Part shown: piece after piece, positions 30,612-39,546 of the stretch
Layout of the letters: each line of letters opens with the position of its first letter
Numbering within the stretch: the first letter of the stretch is position 1
Assembly: GCA_030148805.1 (NCBI GenBank)
Contig: JASBSS010000013.1
Span: 62,001 to 126,000, forward strand
Direction: 5' to 3'
Source: Thiogranum sp.
Lineage (GTDB): Bacteria; Pseudomonadota; Gammaproteobacteria; DSM-19610
DNA length: 64,000 nucleotides
Made by a program: the position numbers and the translations under genes
The notes under the pieces: generated by a model
What the model saw: the letters and a program-made list of their open reading frames with translations, nothing else
Told to the model about the DNA's origin: nothing
Database searches by the model: none

Positions 30612-31808
30612 TTACTTCGCCGCCTGCGTGTCGGCGGTCCCCAGACTGGCGAAGGCTTCCAGGATCCGGTCGATCTGCTCCGGGGTATGCGCGGCACTCA
30701 CGCTGCAGCGCAACAGACTGTCGCTGGTCGGCGAAGCCGGCGGCATCACCAGGTTGACGTAAGCCCCGCGCCGCAACAGTCGACTCCAGCAGGCGATGGC
30801 CCAGTCGCGGTCCTCGATGGTCACCGCCACTACCGGACTGACCTGTGGGCTGAGCTTGAAGCCCAGCGATTTGAGTCCGTCGTACAGGCGTTGGGCGTTC
30901 TCCCACAGACGTTCTCGCAGCTGCGGTCGCTCCTGCATCAGGCGCAGCGCCACGCGCGTCGAGGCGATCACCGAGGGCGAGGGCGAGGCGGTAAAGATAT
31001 AAGAGCGGATGGCAAAGCGGATGGCCTGCAACTCAGCGTGGTCGCTGACGCAGTAGCCGCCGATGGCACCGAGACTCTTGCTGAAGGTGCCGACGGTGAA
31101 ATCGACCGCGTCCTCGACGCCGGCGGCCTCGGCCACGCCGCGGCCGTGCTCTCCCAGCATGCCGAGCGAATGGGCCTCGTCGACCAGCAGCAGTCCGCCG
31201 TGGCGATTTTTGACCTCGACGATGTCGGCCAACGGCGCCTGATCCCCAAGCATGGAATAGATGCCCTCCACGACGATCAGTGTGTTGGCGCTGCGCTTAC
31301 CCAGTCGCCGCAGGCGTTTTTCCAGATCGGCGGCGTCATTGTGGCGGAAGCGCACGATTTCCGCGCCGCTGAGTCTGACCCCGTCGTAGAGGCTGGCGTG
31401 ACTGTCGGCGTCGAGCACGATCACGTCGCCCGGCCCGGCCAGGGTCGAGGCCAGGCCCATGGTGGCCGCATAACCGGTGGAGAACACGATGCAGTGCTGT
31501 TTGGCGAAAAACGCCGCCAACTCCTCTTCCAGCGCGATGTGCCCGGCAAAGGTGCCGTTGGCCATGCGCGACCCGGTGGTGCCAGTGCCCTGTTCGGCCA
31601 GCGCCTGTTGCGCCGCCTGGACACACTCGGGTTCGAAGGTCAGTCCCAGGTAATTGTTGGTACCGGCCAGGATCACCCGCTGACCCTCGACGATCGCCTC
31701 GGTCGGCGAAAGAATCTTCTCGGTGACCGCGCCAAAGGGCATGACGCCGGCGCGCTCGAGTTCGGCGCGCACGTCGATGAGGGGTTGGAACTTGTCGAAC
31801 AGGCTCAT
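30612..31808 (-). CDS. spt: Serine palmitoyltransferase (alpha-oxoamine synthase)
   Basis: A 398-residue PLP enzyme. Strong resemblance to the soluble serine palmitoyltransferase of Sphingomonas and Caulobacter: GTNNYLGLTFEPECV near 49, GTGTTGSRMANGT, VLDADSHASLYDG with H138 stacking on PLP, VVEGIYSMLGD, LVDEAHSLG (D210, H213), and the Schiff-base lysine K244 in GTFSKSLGAIGG. FTASPSPSV is also SPT-like. It would condense serine with an acyl thioester to 3-oxosphinganine, the first step of sphingolipid synthesis. BioF and Kbl are relatives, but no biotin genes are nearby and a dedicated ACP gene lies four bases upstream. Probable order of transcription is acp, spt, then perhaps murA. Confidence 0.85.
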   Translation of the reverse strand: MSLFDKFQPLIDVRAELERAGVMPFGAVTEKILSPTEAIVEGQRVILAGTNNYLGLTFEPECVQAAQQALAEQGTGTTGSRMANGTFAGHIALEEELAAFFAKQHCIVFSTGYAATMGLASTLAGPGDVIVLDADSHASLYDGVRLSGAEIVRFRHNDAADLEKRLRRLGKRSANTLIVVEGIYSMLGDQAPLADIVEVKNRHGGLLLVDEAHSLGMLGEHGRGVAEAAGVEDAVDFTVGTFSKSLGAIGGYCVSDHAELQAIRFAIRSYIFTASPSPSVIASTRVALRLMQERPQLRERLWENAQRLYDGLKSLGFKLSPQVSPVVAVTIEDRDWAIACWSRLLRRGAYVNLVMPPASPTSDSLLRCSVSAAHTPEQIDRILEAFASLGTADTQAAK

Positions 31809-31812
31809 CGGC

Positions 31813-32055
31813 TCAGTGCTCCAGCCGCTCGAGCTGCGTGGCGAGGTCGTGGACCGTGCGGATATCGGGCAGAATGTTGAGCGGGATGGAAATGTCGAAG
31901 TGATCCTCGAGCTGCTCGATCAGTTCCATGACCTGCAACGAGGTCAGGCCCAGCTGGGTGACCAGTTCGCTGTCTTTGTTGAGCATCACCCCCGGTTTGG
32001 TGAAGGGCTTGAGGATCTTGAAGATGCGTTCGAGGAATTCGTCGTAGTCAGGCAT
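31813..32055 (-). CDS. Acyl carrier protein dedicated to the serine palmitoyltransferase
   Basis: An 80-residue acidic four-helix carrier protein. The phosphopantetheine serine is S39 in LGLTSLQVMEL; the usual DSL has become TSL, a form seen in specialised carriers. Four bases separate it from the serine palmitoyltransferase gene, so it most likely presents the acyl chain to that enzyme. The fatty acyl-AMP ligase at 49.4 kb is a plausible loader. It is divergent from the first ELM1-family gene. Confidence 0.85.
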   Translation of the reverse strand: MPDYDEFLERIFKILKPFTKPGVMLNKDSELVTQLGLTSLQVMELIEQLEDHFDISIPLNILPDIRTVHDLATQLERLEH

Positions 32056-32183
32056 GGAAAACCGATCGTGTTAGCTTGTGCGCGGCTTGCGCCCGTGGGC
32101 CGGAGCCGCTAGATTCCAGACACCGGATTGTACTTGGACTTGGGGTGGGGCGCCATGGGCGGTGTGCCGCGCCAGAGATGCCT

Positions 32184-33284
32184 ATGAGCCAGCCTGCCAA
32201 CGGCGCAAACGACATTGCGCCTGCCCCCGCTTCCACACCCCGGGTATGGTTGGTCACGGGCTATCGCGCCGGCGAGAGCCATCAGATTCTGGCCTTGGCC
32301 GAAGCCCTGGGCTGGCCCTACGAGCACAAGCGTCTCAGTTATCGCCGTGGCGGCGTCGGCCTCGGGTTGTTGCGCCGCGTCGATCTGCGGGGAATCGATA
32401 TTGCCGCCTCCAGCCCGCTGCAGCCGCCGTGGCCGGACCTGGTGATATCCGCCGGCATGCGCAACGAACCGGTGGTGCGCTGGATCCGGGCGCAGTCGGG
32501 CGGGCGCACGCGCCTGGTGCATATCGGTCGCAGCTGGGCGCCGCCGCGTCACTTCGACCTGCTGATCACCACGCCCCAGTACCGGGTGCCCCCGCATCCC
32601 AACATTTTGCACAACACCACCACGCTGACGCGTATCACCGCCTCTCGCCTGGAACGCGAGGCGGACCGCTGGCGGCAACATTATGCGCGCTTGCCGGGGC
32701 CGTATCTGGCGGTCGTGCTCGGCGGCCACAGCGGGCCCTACACCTTGGGTCGGCGCAGCGCGCGGCGCGCGGCGCGACGCATCAACGCGCTGGCCGCCGA
32801 GATGGGCGCGTCGGTCCTGCTGACCAGCAGCGCGCGCACACCGGCGGGCGCCTTGCAGACGTTGGAGCGACATCTAGAAGTTCCGTTCGACCTTTATCGC
32901 TGGCGCGCCGGCGACGCGCAAAACCCCTATTTCGGTATTCTGGCGCTGAGCGAGGCGCTGGTGGTCAGCGCCGACAGCGTCTCCATGTTGAGCGAGGCCT
33001 GCGCCACCGGAAAGCCGGTGTACATGCTGGATCTGGACAGTTGGGGTTTCGCCATGCGCCCCGAAACCACGGGTCTGGGGGATTGGCGCTTCGCGGCGTT
33101 GGCCTATAGCGCGATCATGCGTCTCGGTCCGGCGCGCTTGAGTCGCGATCTGCGCCTGGTGCATCAGGCCCTGCTGGCGCAGGGGCGGGCGGTGTGGCTG
33201 GGTGAGCGCTTCGAACGCCCGCCGCCGCCCGGCGACGAAACCGCTGCGGTGGTGCAGAAGTTGCAGCGGCTTATGCGGCGCTAA
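32184..33284 (+). CDS. ELM1-family protein 1 (putative GT-B glycosyltransferase-like)
   Basis: A 366-residue cytoplasmic protein of the family named for plant mitochondrial fission factor ELM1 (Mito_fiss_Elm1). Family segments: VWLVTGYRAGESHQILALAEALG, PDLVISAGMRNEPVVRWI, DLLITTPQYRVPPHPNIL, VVLGGHSGPYT and VVSADSVSMLSEACATGKPVYM. The two-domain Rossmann pattern resembles GT-B glycosyltransferases, and bacterial members often sit with lipid or polysaccharide genes, but I know of no proven activity. It is one of three paralogues in this window, the others being at 37.4 and 42.8 kb. The ATG at 32184 has AGAG upstream; ATG 32178 is the alternative. Confidence 0.72.
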   Translation: MSQPANGANDIAPAPASTPRVWLVTGYRAGESHQILALAEALGWPYEHKRLSYRRGGVGLGLLRRVDLRGIDIAASSPLQPPWPDLVISAGMRNEPVVRWIRAQSGGRTRLVHIGRSWAPPRHFDLLITTPQYRVPPHPNILHNTTTLTRITASRLEREADRWRQHYARLPGPYLAVVLGGHSGPYTLGRRSARRAARRINALAAEMGASVLLTSSARTPAGALQTLERHLEVPFDLYRWRAGDAQNPYFGILALSEALVVSADSVSMLSEACATGKPVYMLDLDSWGFAMRPETTGLGDWRFAALAYSAIMRLGPARLSRDLRLVHQALLAQGRAVWLGERFERPPPPGDETAAVVQKLQRLMRR

Positions 33285-33311
33285 GCGCCCAGCGGGTTTT
33301 CCAGCAACGCT

Positions 33312-35033
33312 TCAATCGCGCGCCATGGCCTGCACGCGGCCGTCTTCCAGGCGATAGACGACATCGGCTGCATCGACCAGGGCGCTCTGGTGCGAAATCG
33401 CCAGAATGGTGAGCCGGCCGCGCAGGTGCCGCATGGTCTCGCCGATGGCCGCTTCGCTCGCCGGATCGAGCGCGCTGGTGGCCTCGTCGAGGATCAGCAA
33501 TGCCGGCTTGTGCACCAGGGCGCGCGCGATGACGATGCGCTGGCGTTGACCCCCGGAGAGCATGGCGCCGCGCTCGCCCACGTCGGTATGGATACCCTGA
33601 GCCATGCGCGCGACAAAGTCCCAGGCATCGGCCGACTTGAGCGCCTCGATGGCGTCGCGCTCCGACAGTTCGGGATCGCCGAGGGTGATGTTCTCCAGCA
33701 CCGAGGCGTGGAGCAACAAAGTCTCCTGCGGGACATAACCGATCATGCGGCGCCAGGCTTTGACATCGAGCTCGGCCAGCGAGGTGCCGTCGAGGCACAC
33801 CTGCCCCGAGCGCGGTCGCAGCAGACCGGTCACCAGATCGATGACGGTGGTCTTGCCGGAACCGGAAGCGCCCACCAGGGTGGTGATTTTGCCCGCCGGG
33901 ATGCAGAGGTCGACCGCGCGCAATACCGGGCGTTGGGCGACGTATTCGAAACTGACCTGATCGAGACGGATCTCCCGCTCCAGGCTGGGCTGCGCGCCGG
34001 TTCCCAAGTGCTCCTCGGCGGCCTGCGCCTCCTGGATGGCGGCCTTGATGGACCAGAAGGCGCTCTCGCCGAGCACCATCTTCTGATACTGTTTCTGCAC
34101 CTTGCCGACCTGGCTGAGCATTTTGCCCAGCACGAAGACCAGGACCATCACCGGTGCCAGCGGCATGTCGAATTTCACCAGCGCCACGAACATGCCCAGG
34201 GCGATGACAATGGCGAACATCTCCTCCTGTGCCGAGTTCAAGGCCGCGGCGCTGAAGACCTGCTTGCGCAGGGCGCGATTGAGCCGGGTGGTGGTCTCGC
34301 CGAGGACGGTATCGGCGAGGTGTTCGCGCGCCATGGCCTTGAGCGGTTTGACCGATTGCAGGGTGTCGGTGAGACGCGACAGCAACATGGTCAGCAACTT
34401 GGTTTGCCGCTTACCGGCTTTACGCGCCATGCGCACCAGGAAATGCGAGATGGCGACCACCAGCGCGCCCGCGCCGATGCTCACCAGAGTGGCCTTCCAG
34501 GAGACCGCGAGCGCCACGGCGCCGTAGATGATCGCCTGGATCAGCAGGGTGATGACGGTGGCCCCGTTGATGAAGGAGTCCGAGGAGCGTTGTGCCTCGG
34601 TGGCCAGACTGTTGCTCAGGCGGCCTACCGGTTGATGGACGAAGAACTCCCATTTGCTGCGCAGCACCGCCCGGATCATCTCCAGGCGCAGGTCGGTGGC
34701 CACGCGCGCGGCGGTGTAGCCGACCTGCCGCTGCGCCAGCAGCAACAGCAGGCTCTTGACGGTCGCCCCGGCGACGATGACCACCAGCAGCACGCCGATG
34801 CTCGGCGTGATGCCCATCTGATGCAAGGTTTCGGTCACGATGCGTTCGAACTCGTTCTGCGAATCGGCGGCGCCGTCCCCGGCGTGGCTGCTGTCGCTGC
34901 GGATGGCGATGTTCATCAGTGGCAGCAGCGCCGAGAGGCCGACACCTTCGGCGACGCCCGCCAACAGCAGGGCGACGAGCATGATGACGGTCTGCCCGGG
35001 ATAGGCCCGGAAGAAACTCAGCATTAATTGCAT
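33312..35033 (-). CDS. ABC exporter, MsbA/lipid-flippase-like half transporter
   Basis: A 573-residue fusion of six transmembrane helices (about 1-310) and an ATPase domain (about 335-573). The ATPase has GASGSGKTT (Walker A, about 390), the signature LSGGQRQRI, LLILDEATSALD (Walker B) and a switch histidine in AISHQSAL. Half transporters of this kind work as homodimers that flip lipids or lipid-linked sugars. Its position between ELM1-family genes and lptFG suggests a lipid product of this locus as cargo (inference). MsbA, PglK-type oligosaccharide flippases and drug exporters cannot be told apart by eye. It starts MQLMLSFFRAY. Confidence 0.8.
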   Translation of the reverse strand: MQLMLSFFRAYPGQTVIMLVALLLAGVAEGVGLSALLPLMNIAIRSDSSHAGDGAADSQNEFERIVTETLHQMGITPSIGVLLVVIVAGATVKSLLLLLAQRQVGYTAARVATDLRLEMIRAVLRSKWEFFVHQPVGRLSNSLATEAQRSSDSFINGATVITLLIQAIIYGAVALAVSWKATLVSIGAGALVVAISHFLVRMARKAGKRQTKLLTMLLSRLTDTLQSVKPLKAMAREHLADTVLGETTTRLNRALRKQVFSAAALNSAQEEMFAIVIALGMFVALVKFDMPLAPVMVLVFVLGKMLSQVGKVQKQYQKMVLGESAFWSIKAAIQEAQAAEEHLGTGAQPSLEREIRLDQVSFEYVAQRPVLRAVDLCIPAGKITTLVGASGSGKTTVIDLVTGLLRPRSGQVCLDGTSLAELDVKAWRRMIGYVPQETLLLHASVLENITLGDPELSERDAIEALKSADAWDFVARMAQGIHTDVGERGAMLSGGQRQRIVIARALVHKPALLILDEATSALDPASEAAIGETMRHLRGRLTILAISHQSALVDAADVVYRLEDGRVQAMARD

Positions 35034-35110
35034 TTAGGGTCCGCCAGATGCAGGAGTGGCCAGTGATTGTCAGTGACGAATTATGCCTGTCGCCGCCATG
35101 GGCGCCAAAT

Positions 35111-36184
35111 TCAACGCATGCGCGTGATCAGCCCCGCGGTGGTCAGCAGCACCAGCACAACGGGCGCGAAGGCCGCGATGGAGGGCGGCAGCTGGATGAC
35201 CGCCGCCCCCGTCTGCACCAGTTGCGCGAACAGATAGAAAATGATGCCGACCGCCGCGCCCATGGCGAGATTGCGTCCGAAGGCATTGCTGCGCATGGTG
35301 CCGACGCTGGCACCGATCGGGACCGCCAGCAGCACCATGGCGCCCGTGGTCAGCGGCAGGGCGACGCGCTGCCAGAACAACTGCTCCACCCGGGCCGAGA
35401 ACTGGTGGGTGGTTTTCAGATAGCCGGAGTACTCGTACAGATCGCTGGGGGTCATGCCGGCCGCCGAGAGCGGCAAGGCGGGCAGCTCCTCGCGCGACCA
35501 GAACGGGCCCATCTCCAGATGCCGTTTGCGTTCGGTCTCCAGGGTGCCCTGATGCATGGTCTTCTGCACCACGTCCAACAGGTCCCAGCGGCGGCCACCG
35601 GAAACCTGGGCACGATCGGCATGGATGAAATTCACCAGGCGCCCCTCGGTATCGAACTCGTACAGGAAAATCTCCCGCGGCACCTGGCTGTTGCGAAGCG
35701 CGCGCACATTGAAGAAACGACGTTCGCTGTTGGACCACAGGCCTTTACCGGTGAGCAGGTTGGGTTGCCCGCTGCGAATCAGGGTCTTCTGGATCTCGGC
35801 CTTTTGGTAAAGGGGGGCGGCGAGGTATTCGCTGGCGCCGTACAACATCAGCACCAGTACCGCCGCCGGCAAGGCCACGGCGCGGAAAAAACGCAGCAGG
35901 GAAACGCCGGCGGCGCGCAGCGCGATAATCTCGCTGTGTTTGTTCAGCCCCGCGAGGGCGAGAATCGAACCCATCAGAATGATCACCGGCGCCAGGTCCA
36001 GGGAGCGTTGCGGCAAGGTGTAGAGTATAAAGCGCAGCGCGTCCACGACCGTGTAGCTTGCGGTCACGCGCTCGACCTCGTCGACGAAGGCCAGCAGGCC
36101 GAAGATCGACGACATGATCAGCCACACCAGCAGCCATCCGAGCAACAGCTTGCGGCCGATGTAGCGGTCCAGGGTCGCCAGCAT
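35111..36184 (-). CDS. lptG: LPS export ABC transporter permease LptG
   Basis: A 357-residue inner-membrane protein with three N-terminal and three C-terminal helices around a periplasmic beta-jellyroll. It starts MLATLDRYIGRKLLLGWLL, the classic LptG opening. With LptF and two LptB ATPases it extracts LPS from the inner membrane. The lptF stop and lptG start are one base apart (TGAGATG). No lptB or pepA is adjacent. Whether this is the sole pair or an additional copy devoted to another lipid cannot be decided from this window. Confidence 0.88.
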   Translation of the reverse strand: MLATLDRYIGRKLLLGWLLVWLIMSSIFGLLAFVDEVERVTASYTVVDALRFILYTLPQRSLDLAPVIILMGSILALAGLNKHSEIIALRAAGVSLLRFFRAVALPAAVLVLMLYGASEYLAAPLYQKAEIQKTLIRSGQPNLLTGKGLWSNSERRFFNVRALRNSQVPREIFLYEFDTEGRLVNFIHADRAQVSGGRRWDLLDVVQKTMHQGTLETERKRHLEMGPFWSREELPALPLSAAGMTPSDLYEYSGYLKTTHQFSARVEQLFWQRVALPLTTGAMVLLAVPIGASVGTMRSNAFGRNLAMGAAVGIIFYLFAQLVQTGAAVIQLPPSIAAFAPVVLVLLTTAGLITRMR

Positions 36185-36185
36185 C

Positions 36186-37307
36186 TCAGCGCCTCCGCCA
36201 GCGCCATCGGGGGGCGAGCAACAGCGCGGCGAACAACAGCAGCGGCAGCGCGTATACCCACCAGATACCGGGAACGGGCGCAATGGCGCCGTCGGCCACC
36301 CAGTTGCGCGCCACGCTGGTGAGAATGAACAGCCCGATATAGACGCCGATGGCGAGGATGAAACTGCTGTGGCGGCTCTGGCGTGGCGCGCTGCGGCTGA
36401 GCGGGACGGCCAACAGCGCCAGCGCCAGGGTGGCCAGCGGGGTGGACAGTCGCCACTGGTATTCGGCGATATCCTTGGTGGCTGTCGAGTGCGACAGATT
36501 CTCCGTCGATTCGGCCTTGCGCCGATAGCTGTTGTCCTGTTCGATACCCGGAATGGGGATGATCAGGCGCTTGAACTTCAAGATGGTATCCCGCGTCCCG
36601 TCGGTATCCAGCAGATAACTGTAGCCGTTGTGGAATTCAAAAGTGCGCTCGGCACCCGCCGGTGCCGGCGGCATGACCGCTTCGTGCGCGTAGATGACCT
36701 GGACCTTGTCAGCCGAGCCCGCGTCGGTTTGCAGAAATATTTCCCGCAGAATGCCCTTTTGCTTGTCCACGCTATGGGCAAACAGCACATACTTCGCATC
36801 CTGCATTTCAAGAAAATGGCCGGGTTCGATTTTGCGGATGTCGAATTCGGTGCGCGCGTCGGCCTCGATCTGATAGCTCTGGCGATACGCCCAGGGTCGG
36901 GCGAACAGGGAAATGGCGCCCACCAGCAAGGCGATGAGCACGGTCAACAGCAACACGCTGCGGATCACCCGCCCCTCGCTGAAGCCCGCGACGTTCATGG
37001 CGGTCATCTCCGAGTCGCGATACATGCGGCTGAGGGCGGCGATGATCGACAGATACAGCGCGGTGGGCAGGAGCACTTCCATGGCGATCAGGCTGTTCAA
37101 GCCGATCAGGCGGGCGACGATCGACAGCGGGATTTCGCCCTGGGCGGCTTCCGAGAGCTTGATCGCCAGGCTGTAGCCGGTGAACACAACGACCAGCAGC
37201 GTGATGCCCAGAATCATCGGTTTGATGATTTCTGCGGTGATGTGTCGACTGAGTACCACGATGATGTTGTTGCGCAGCCCGCCGGCGTCGGAAAAGACGG
37301 CGCTCAT
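36186..37307 (-). CDS. lptF: LPS export ABC transporter permease LptF
   Basis: A 373-residue partner of LptG with the same layout of helices and a periplasmic jellyroll. Helix 1 is IIKPMILGITLLVVVFTGYS and the fold continues with LPTALYLSIIAALSRMYRDSEMTAMNVAG, the coupling-helix region that contacts LptB. ATG 37307 is preferred over a TTG three codons earlier. It is first in a two-gene lptF-lptG unit lying between the second ELM1-family gene and the ABC exporter. Confidence 0.88.
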   Translation of the reverse strand: MSAVFSDAGGLRNNIIVVLSRHITAEIIKPMILGITLLVVVFTGYSLAIKLSEAAQGEIPLSIVARLIGLNSLIAMEVLLPTALYLSIIAALSRMYRDSEMTAMNVAGFSEGRVIRSVLLLTVLIALLVGAISLFARPWAYRQSYQIEADARTEFDIRKIEPGHFLEMQDAKYVLFAHSVDKQKGILREIFLQTDAGSADKVQVIYAHEAVMPPAPAGAERTFEFHNGYSYLLDTDGTRDTILKFKRLIIPIPGIEQDNSYRRKAESTENLSHSTATKDIAEYQWRLSTPLATLALALLAVPLSRSAPRQSRHSSFILAIGVYIGLFILTSVARNWVADGAIAPVPGIWWVYALPLLLFAALLLAPRWRWRRR

Positions 37308-37396
37308 TGTAACCAAATTCTCCGGTGCCTGCCGCTCGCTGCAGCGGCGCGCGGATTCCGCTACACTGCCGGCTTTGCCGTCGATGACGACCGACC

Positions 37397-38476
37397 GTGA
37401 CAGCCCGAAGCCCGCTCGCCCGAGAACCCTTTCCCCGTGTCTGGGTGCTGCTCGGCCACAAGGCCGGCGACAACACCCAGGTCAACGCGCTGGCCGACGC
37501 GCTGGGCTGGCCGGTGGAGCGCAAACGCCTTTTCTACCGACCCTGGGAATTGTGGACCAACCGCCTGGCCGGAACCAGCCTGGCGGGCATCGACCGCGCC
37601 GCCTCCAGTCCTTTGGGACCGCCCTGGCCGGAGCTGGTGATCACCGCCGGGCGGCGCAACGAGCCGGTGGCCCGCTGGGTGCGGCGCCAGTCGCCCACCA
37701 CCCGGCTGGTGGCGATCGGACGGCCCTGGGCGCCGCTGGAGGCCTTCGATCTGATCGTCACGACCCCCCAGTACTTCCTGCCCCAGCGTCCCAATATCCT
37801 GCATAACCGGTTGCCGCTGCATGCCCTGAGTGCCGAGCGTCTGGCCGCCGCGGCCAGCCGGTGGGAGCCGCGGCTGCGGCACCTGCCCCGCCCCTGGACG
37901 GCGTTGTTGGTCGGTGGCGACAGCGGGCCCTATGTGTTCAACGCGCCCAAGGCGGCCACGCTGGGCCGTCAGGCCAATGCGATGACCGCGGCGAGGGGCG
38001 GATCGTTATTGATCAGCGGCAGCGCGCGGACGCCGAATGCGGCCATGGACGCCTTGCTGCAGGAGATCAGCGTGCCGGTGTTTCACTATCGCTGGCAGAC
38101 GTCGGCGGCCGGCGACAACCCCTATGTGGCGTTTCTGGCGCTGGCCGACCGGTTGGTGGTGACCGGGGAGAGCATGTCGATGCTGGCCGAGGCCAGCGCC
38201 ACGGGCAAGCCGCTGCACATCTTCGATCCCGGCGACGCCGGCCGGTGGTGGCGTCATCGCCACAGCTATCGCTACAAGCCCCTGAGCCACCATCTGGCGA
38301 TGCGCCTGGCACCGCGACGCATGCGGCGCGATGTGGGCAACATCCAGCGCGCGTTGGTGGCCGCGGGCCGGGCGGTCTGGCTGGGGCAGCCGGAATCCGA
38401 CGCCCGCCGGATACACGTCGGCGACGATCTGCAGGCGGCGGTGGCGCGGGTGCGCGGGTTGTTCGACGCCGCCTAG
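37397..38476 (+). CDS. ELM1-family protein 2 (putative GT-B glycosyltransferase-like)
   Basis: A 359-residue paralogue of the protein at 32.2 kb, starting at GTG. Matching landmarks: VWVLLGHKAGDNTQVNALADALGW, PELVITAGRRNEPVARWVR, DLIVTTPQYFLPQRPNIL, LLVGGDSGPYVFN and VVTGESMSMLAEASATGKPLHI. Divergent from lptF and convergent with the GT8-like gene, whose stop overlaps its own at 38473-38476. Three related copies of one enzyme would fit successive additions to one lipid or glycan, but this is inference. Confidence 0.72.
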   Translation: MTARSPLAREPFPRVWVLLGHKAGDNTQVNALADALGWPVERKRLFYRPWELWTNRLAGTSLAGIDRAASSPLGPPWPELVITAGRRNEPVARWVRRQSPTTRLVAIGRPWAPLEAFDLIVTTPQYFLPQRPNILHNRLPLHALSAERLAAAASRWEPRLRHLPRPWTALLVGGDSGPYVFNAPKAATLGRQANAMTAARGGSLLISGSARTPNAAMDALLQEISVPVFHYRWQTSAAGDNPYVAFLALADRLVVTGESMSMLAEASATGKPLHIFDPGDAGRWWRHRHSYRYKPLSHHLAMRLAPRRMRRDVGNIQRALVAAGRAVWLGQPESDARRIHVGDDLQAAVARVRGLFDAA

Positions 38477-39411
38477 GCGGCGGAAAGGTTCAGTGGCGGT
38501 TGGCCGGGTGGCGCCAGCGGAGGCGTTCTGGCGAGAATCTCAAAGGCGTCGTGGCGTACGTGGTTGCGCTGCATCTCCTCGCGCACCATCTGCTCGCTGA
38601 CAATGCCCTGTTCCAGGCATTCCTTCAGCAGGCCGAAGAACAGATCGGTCTGATTCTGATCCGGGTGTTCCTTGTAGTTGCCGAGCAGGGCGTATTCGCC
38701 GAACAACTTGCGCCGCGCGCGCATCACCCAGGCCAGCGGCGGGAACAAGCGGAATCTCTCGGCGGGGCGCCAGTCGATCGGCAGGCCGGCTTTCCAGGGC
38801 TGGGTGCGACGACGGGTCACATGCAACATCTTCGTCTCAGCGGTCAGGCGGTCGAAGTCGTTCCACTCGTTTTCGAAGAAGCCGATGCTGTCGCGGTCCT
38901 CGTTCTTGAGACAAATCCAGGGCATATAGTCCTGTTTGAACTCGAACATGGCGTTGAAGGTGGGCTCGACCTGCCAGTGGGTCAACTTGGCGCAATCGAG
39001 CAGCATGACGCTGCTGGCCATGCAACGATCCACCAGCCCCTTCGGGCCCGAACGCATGCGGCACATGATGGCCTTGCCCTGCATGTCACGCGTGAGCAGA
39101 TCCCAGATATCGGCCACGGCGAAGATGTCCGGATCGATCACCACCGCCCGGCCTGCGTAATTCATCAACTGTGGCGGCAGGAAGCGCGTGGGGGTGAACG
39201 ATTGCAGGTCGTCGTTCAGCCAGGTGCGCTTGACACCGTCACGCAGGTACAACTGCCCCTCGCGCGCGGCGAAAAACGGATAGTCGCGGATGTCCATGAT
39301 GCGGATGTCGAAGCGCTCGGCGTGCACCGAATTGCGTTTCAGCGCGTAGGCGGCAACCTTGGCCCCAAGTATCTGTTTGTGGTTGGTCTGGATAAAAACG
39401 CAGTACTGCAT
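38473..39411 (-). CDS. Putative GT8-like glycosyltransferase
   Basis: A 312-residue soluble protein. The segment AGRAVVIDPDIFAVADIWDLL resembles the nucleotide-sugar and metal-binding DxD strand of GT-A fold, GT8-like glycosyltransferases, followed by KAIMCRMRSG and a later SSVMLLDCAKL, which fit the acceptor side. N-terminal CVFIQTNHKQILGAKVAAYAL fits the first Rossmann strand. The C-terminal tail is proline-rich. No membrane segment is seen. It has a well-formed promoter and lies divergently next to an O-antigen-ligase-like gene. Sugar and acceptor unknown. Confidence 0.6.
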   Translation of the reverse strand: MQYCVFIQTNHKQILGAKVAAYALKRNSVHAERFDIRIMDIRDYPFFAAREGQLYLRDGVKRTWLNDDLQSFTPTRFLPPQLMNYAGRAVVIDPDIFAVADIWDLLTRDMQGKAIMCRMRSGPKGLVDRCMASSVMLLDCAKLTHWQVEPTFNAMFEFKQDYMPWICLKNEDRDSIGFFENEWNDFDRLTAETKMLHVTRRRTQPWKAGLPIDWRPAERFRLFPPLAWVMRARRKLFGEYALLGNYKEHPDQNQTDLFFGLLKECLEQGIVSEQMVREEMQRNHVRHDAFEILARTPPLAPPGQPPLNLSAA

Positions 39412-39444
39412 CAGGAACACCAAAATCCGGGCGGCAACAGGACA

Positions 39445-39473
39445 ATCATAGTCAATAATGCCCTTGCCCTCAA
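39445..39473 (-). promoter_or_regulatory. Predicted promoter of the GT8-like gene
   Basis: On the minus strand TTGAGG (39468-39473), a 17-base spacer and TATGAT (39445-39450), about 34 bases before the start codon. Confidence 0.5.
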
Positions 39474-39478
39474 TGGTG

Positions 39479-39484
39479 TATAAT
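39479..39484 (+). promoter_or_regulatory. Possible -10 element of the O-antigen-ligase-like gene
   Basis: A consensus TATAAT 63 bases before the start codon, overlapping the divergent promoter on the other strand. No good -35 at 16-18 bases. Confidence 0.35.
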
Positions 39485-39546
39485 TCCGCATCCCGGCGTT
39501 CTTCCTGCCGTTGACGGGGCCTTCGATCCATTACCAGGTTCGGTTT

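Noticed and set aside
30612-31808. Annotation as 8-amino-7-oxononanoate synthase (BioF)
   Set aside because: The detailed motif pattern follows serine palmitoyltransferase, a specialised ACP gene is adjacent and no biotin genes are near. The final test is phylogeny.
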